23,881 nt of DNA from the NCBI GenBank assembly GCA_002407855.1, contig DHPF01000014.1:1-23881 (forward strand). Direction: 5' to 3'. How positions within the stretch are numbered: the stretch's first letter is position 1; each line of letters starts with the position of its first letter. A program made the position numbers and the translations under genes. Positions 23,840 through 23,881 of the stretch are shown here, piece after piece. The DNA comes from Bacteroidales bacterium UBA5371. GTDB lineage: Bacteria > Bacteroidota > Bacteroidia > Bacteroidales > P3. Below the pieces are notes generated by a model. It was not told where the DNA came from and did not search any database. It saw nothing but the letters and a program-made list of their open reading frames with translations.

Positions 23840-23881
23840 ATTTGCAGGAGAATAATAGGCTCAGATGAAATATTTGGGGAT

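Noticed and set aside
23861..23863. TGA as selenocysteine or a reassigned Trp codon
   Set aside because: Other genes use TGG for Trp and no SECIS-like hairpin is seen; a mutation or sequencing error is simpler.

Overview
The window looks like chromosomal DNA of a member of the Bacteroidetes, probably order Bacteroidales. The DNA is AT-rich. Promoters follow the Bacteroidetes form (TAnnTTTG at -7, sometimes with TTTG about 19-20 nt upstream) and Shine-Dalgarno sequences are largely absent. Family content agrees: a GldA-like ABC ATPase, a Bacteroidetes-type PurM homologue of about 390 residues, a sigma-54 activator without receiver domain, a serine protease with a type IX secretion (T9SS) tail, and a fused MMPL transporter/acyltransferase. 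TGA behaves as a normal stop.

Layout. 1-8360 is housekeeping: tRNA-Ser(GGA), an RluA-family protein (minus) divergent from a GldA-like ATPase (plus), gapA, a purM homologue, then a minus-strand run of a phospholipase D-like protein, a sigma-54 activator and aroA. 8361-8661 holds tRNA-Ser(GCT), tRNA-Pro(TGG) and tRNA-Arg(TCT), with an intrinsic terminator between the second and third. 8662-8978 has no gene; it holds two terminators and a 21-bp repeat array. A small lipoprotein diverges from mreC-mreD.

10959-21209 is all minus strand and reads as an envelope-lipid or secondary-metabolite module. An upstream pair encodes an MMPL exporter fused to a lysophospholipid acyltransferase and a short methyltransferase-like tail, plus an overlapping CrtI-like FAD oxidoreductase. 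A downstream five-gene operon encodes a B12-binding radical SAM enzyme, a small unknown protein, a secreted alpha/beta hydrolase, a phenylacetate-CoA-ligase-like enzyme and a second acyltransferase. No ketosynthase or acyl carrier protein is in the window, so any pathway is incomplete here and its product is unknown.

21210-21484 is intergenic with two strong inverted repeats. The window ends inside a T9SS-exported lysyl-endopeptidase-like protease whose 5' end is missing and appears interrupted by an in-frame TGA.

The most unusual non-coding signal is a family of 21-bp-period arrays (about two helical turns) in three separate intergenic regions. Two of them share the same boundary sequence and the same orientation relative to the promoter they precede.
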